Assembly: GCF_001442805.1 (NCBI RefSeq)
Contig: NZ_CP011131.1
Span: 3,038,001 to 3,102,000 of the forward strand
Origin: Lysobacter gummosus
GTDB lineage: Bacteria > Pseudomonadota > Gammaproteobacteria > Xanthomonadales > Xanthomonadaceae
Direction: 5' to 3'
Length of the DNA stretch: 64,000 nt
The notes beneath the pieces are model-generated. The model made no database searches. It saw nothing but the letters and a program-made list of their open reading frames with translations, and had not been told where the DNA came from. A program made the translations under genes and the position numbers. Of the stretch, positions 62,004 to 64,000 are shown piece by piece; within the stretch, counting starts at the first letter, position 1; each line of letters starts with the position of its first letter.

Positions 62004-63260
62004 ATGCCCTCCACCGCCGCCAACCGCCGTCGCATGATCGCGGCCATGATCCTGACCTACATGATGTTCGGGATCCTGCTCAACAGCGTGGGCACCGTGA
62101 TCCTGCAGGCGATCCAGGGCTTCGGCATCAGCAAGAACGAGGCCAGCATCCTGGAGGCGTTCAAGGATCTGCCGATCGCCGTGGTCTCGTTCCTGACCGC
62201 CGCGCTGATGCCGCGGCTGGGCTATCGCCGGGCGATGATGCTGGGCCTGAGCATCGTCGGCGTGGCCTGCGCGCTGATGCCGGTGCTGTCGTCGTTCTGG
62301 ATGACCAAGGTGCTGTTCATCGCCACCGGCATGTCCTTCGCCCTGGCGAAAGTCTCCGTGTACTCCTCCATCGGCCTGCTCACCGAAGGCAAGCAGGCGC
62401 ACGCCAGCCTGACCAGCATCATCGAAGGCTGGTTCATGGTCGGCGTGCTCGCCGGTTACTGGGTCTTCGCCTGGTTCATCAATCCGCAGTCGCCGGGCGA
62501 TCCGGTCTGGCTGCACGTGTACTGGCTGCTCGCCGCCATCGCCGCCGCCATCGTGATCCTGCTGGCCAGTTCGCGCATGGACGAATCGGCCGCGCGCGAC
62601 GGCCACGCCGCGGGCGAATCCTTCCTCGACATGTTCCGCCTGATCGCCCAGCCGCTGGTCGCCGCGTTCCTGGTGTCGGCGTTCCTGTACGTGCTGATCG
62701 AACAAAGCGTCGGCACCTGGCTGCCGACGTTCAATCGCGAAATCCTGCACCTGCCGACCAAGATGAGCGTGCAGGCGGCGAGCATCTTCGCCGTGTCGCT
62801 GGCGCTGGGACGGCTGGCGGCGGGCGTGGCGCTGCGGCGGGTGCCGTGGCACTGGCTGTTGAGCGTATGCGTGATCGCGATGGCGATGCTGGTGCTGCTG
62901 GCGCTGCCGCTGGCGCGCGACGTGCAGCCGCACGAGGACATGAACTGGATGCGCGCGCCGCTGGCCGCGTATGTGTTCCCGCTGATCGGCTTGTTCATGG
63001 CGCCGATCTATCCGGCGATCAATTCGGTCGTGCTCAGCTCGCTGCCGAAATCGCGGCACGCGGCGATGACCGGTTTGATCGTGGTGTTCTCCGCGCTGGG
63101 CGGCACCACCGGATCGTTCATCACCGGACAGTTGTTCGCCCGCATCGGCGGCGGCACCGCGTTCTATCTGTCGCTGCTGCCGATGGCGCTGCTGCTGCTG
63201 GCGATCGCGATGCTGAAGCGGCAATCCGGCCGCGCCGAGCGCGAGGTGGCCGCGGCCTGA
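62004..63260 (+). CDS. MFS sugar permease
   Basis: A 418-residue inner-membrane transporter with 12 predicted helices. It starts with RRMIAAMILTYMMFGILLNSVG. Residues GYRRAMMLGL after helix 2 stand in the motif A position. The gene resembles sugar permeases of the FucP/glucose type found next to TonB-dependent receptors in Xanthomonas. It is third in the phosphorylase-receptor-permease series, and would bring the sugar from periplasm to cytoplasm. Substrate is inferred from context only. Confidence 0.85.
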   Translation: MPSTAANRRRMIAAMILTYMMFGILLNSVGTVILQAIQGFGISKNEASILEAFKDLPIAVVSFLTAALMPRLGYRRAMMLGLSIVGVACALMPVLSSFWMTKVLFIATGMSFALAKVSVYSSIGLLTEGKQAHASLTSIIEGWFMVGVLAGYWVFAWFINPQSPGDPVWLHVYWLLAAIAAAIVILLASSRMDESAARDGHAAGESFLDMFRLIAQPLVAAFLVSAFLYVLIEQSVGTWLPTFNREILHLPTKMSVQAASIFAVSLALGRLAAGVALRRVPWHWLLSVCVIAMAMLVLLALPLARDVQPHEDMNWMRAPLAAYVFPLIGLFMAPIYPAINSVVLSSLPKSRHAAMTGLIVVFSALGGTTGSFITGQLFARIGGGTAFYLSLLPMALLLLAIAMLKRQSGRAEREVAAA

Positions 63261-63303
63261 GCGCCAGTCCGCCGCGCCCAGGCGCGCGTGAATTGATTCA
63301 ACC

Positions 63304-63876
63304 TCAATCCAGCAACCCGCTGGTTTTGGCGAACTGAAGCAACATGATGGTCTTGCCGTCCTTGATTTCGCCGGAAGCAACCATCCGCAAGGCCTCATCG
63401 AAGGGCATCTCCAAGACCTCGATATCCTCGCTGTCCACGCCGCCGCCATCGCTGATTCGATCCTTCTGACTGTACTCGCCGACGAAGAAGAACAGCTTCT
63501 CGGTCACCGAGCCCGGGCTCATGTAGGCCTCGAACACCTTGCGGACGTTGCCGATCGAATACCCGGTCTCTTCCTCGGTTTCGCGACGGATGCAGGTCTC
63601 GGGGTCGTCGTCCAGCAAGCCCGCGCAGGTCTCGATCAACATCCCGTCGGCATTGCCGTTGACGTAGGTCGGGTAGCGGAACTGCCGGGTGAGCACGACC
63701 GTGCGCCGCGGGCGGTTGTACAGAAGGATCGTGGCGCCGTTGCCCCGATCGTAGGTTTCCCGGCTGGTGGTCTTCCACTGCCCATCGGCGTGCAGGTATT
63801 CGAACGTCGTCGTCTTCAGGACATACCAGTTGTCCGAAAGAAGCCGTACGTCTTTTACGCGAATGCGCTCATTCAT
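63304..63876 (-). CDS. nudK: NudK-like NUDIX hydrolase (GDP-mannose pyrophosphatase family)
   Basis: A 190-residue NUDIX enzyme. The nudix box is [21 protein letters not shown], with the metal-binding REx2EE core. Family traits [23 protein letters not shown] before it and [21 protein letters not shown] after it match E. coli NudK, which hydrolyses GDP-mannose to GMP and mannose 1-phosphate. It is convergent with the permease gene, 43 bp apart. The 124 bases beyond it up to the window end hold no visible gene. Confidence 0.9.
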   Translation of the reverse strand: MNERIRVKDVRLLSDNWYVLKTTTFEYLHADGQWKTTSRETYDRGNGATILLYNRPRRTVVLTRQFRYPTYVNGNADGMLIETCAGLLDDDPETCIRRETEEETGYSIGNVRKVFEAYMSPGSVTEKLFFFVGEYSQKDRISDGGGVDSEDIEVLEMPFDEALRMVASGEIKDGKTIMLLQFAKTSGLLD

Positions 63877-64000
63877 TCGCTCTCTCCATGAGGTGCGATT
63901 CGGATTTCATAGCCGCGGACTTCACGCCGCCGGCCGCTTCATGCCGCAAGTTTACCCGTCGATCGCGATCGGGCATGCGTCGAATCCGGACAAGGGATCA

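Overview
The window is a roughly 70% GC bacterial chromosome segment from the Xanthomonadaceae, most likely Lysobacter or a close relative. The signs are the smc-zipA-ligA order, a GyrA with Gln at position 83 and an acidic C-terminal insert, tandem DUF3011 secreted proteins, two secreted M4 proteases (one with a C-terminal P domain), and intergenic palindromes of the kind common in Xanthomonas, Stenotrophomonas and Lysobacter. The genus is inferred from gene content; no rRNA or other marker was available. I found no tRNA, rRNA, CRISPR array, prophage or insertion sequence.

Left part (1-20 kb), mostly core metabolism. A truncated fumC runs leftward. purB and a small DUF695-like gene follow rightward, then a lipoprotein subclass B3 metallo-beta-lactamase, a VOC protein, the ribosomal oxygenase RoxA/YcfD and a DUF7931-like protein. 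The whole 2-oxoglutarate dehydrogenase set (sucA, sucB, lpdA) lies at 7.2-12.9 kb, with a perfect 30-bp inverted repeat between sucB and lpdA. Then come a LOG-family nucleosidase, a YhdH/AcuI reductase, a PilH-like response regulator, a CbpA co-chaperone, a Prx5-type peroxiredoxin, a ferritin-like protein, an unknown membrane protein and an adenine deaminase.

Middle part (20-45 kb), envelope and secretion. A site-2-protease homologue is followed by a leftward operon: alpha-2-macroglobulin, an unknown lipoprotein translationally coupled to it, and penicillin-binding protein 1C. Two paralogous M4 zinc proteases lie head to tail and share an AT-rich upstream element. Next are a DUF1428 protein, a DHA2 drug exporter, a YceI protein, gyrA, mtnA and two adjacent DUF3011 proteins.

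Right part (44.5-64 kb). epmA, ligA, zipA and smc run leftward. A LacI-type regulator, a small membrane protein and a secreted putative zinc protease run rightward. They lead into a sugar locus: a GH65 phosphorylase fused to beta-phosphoglucomutase, a TonB-dependent receptor and an MFS permease. The fusion gene is preceded by tandem 12-bp operator-like palindromes that overlap a consensus -35 box. I infer a pathway that imports an alpha-linked glucose disaccharide, splits it with phosphate and makes glucose 6-phosphate, under LacI-type repression. A NudK-like hydrolase closes the window.

At least four families of palindromic intergenic repeats recur across the window, and they account for most of the long non-coding stretches.
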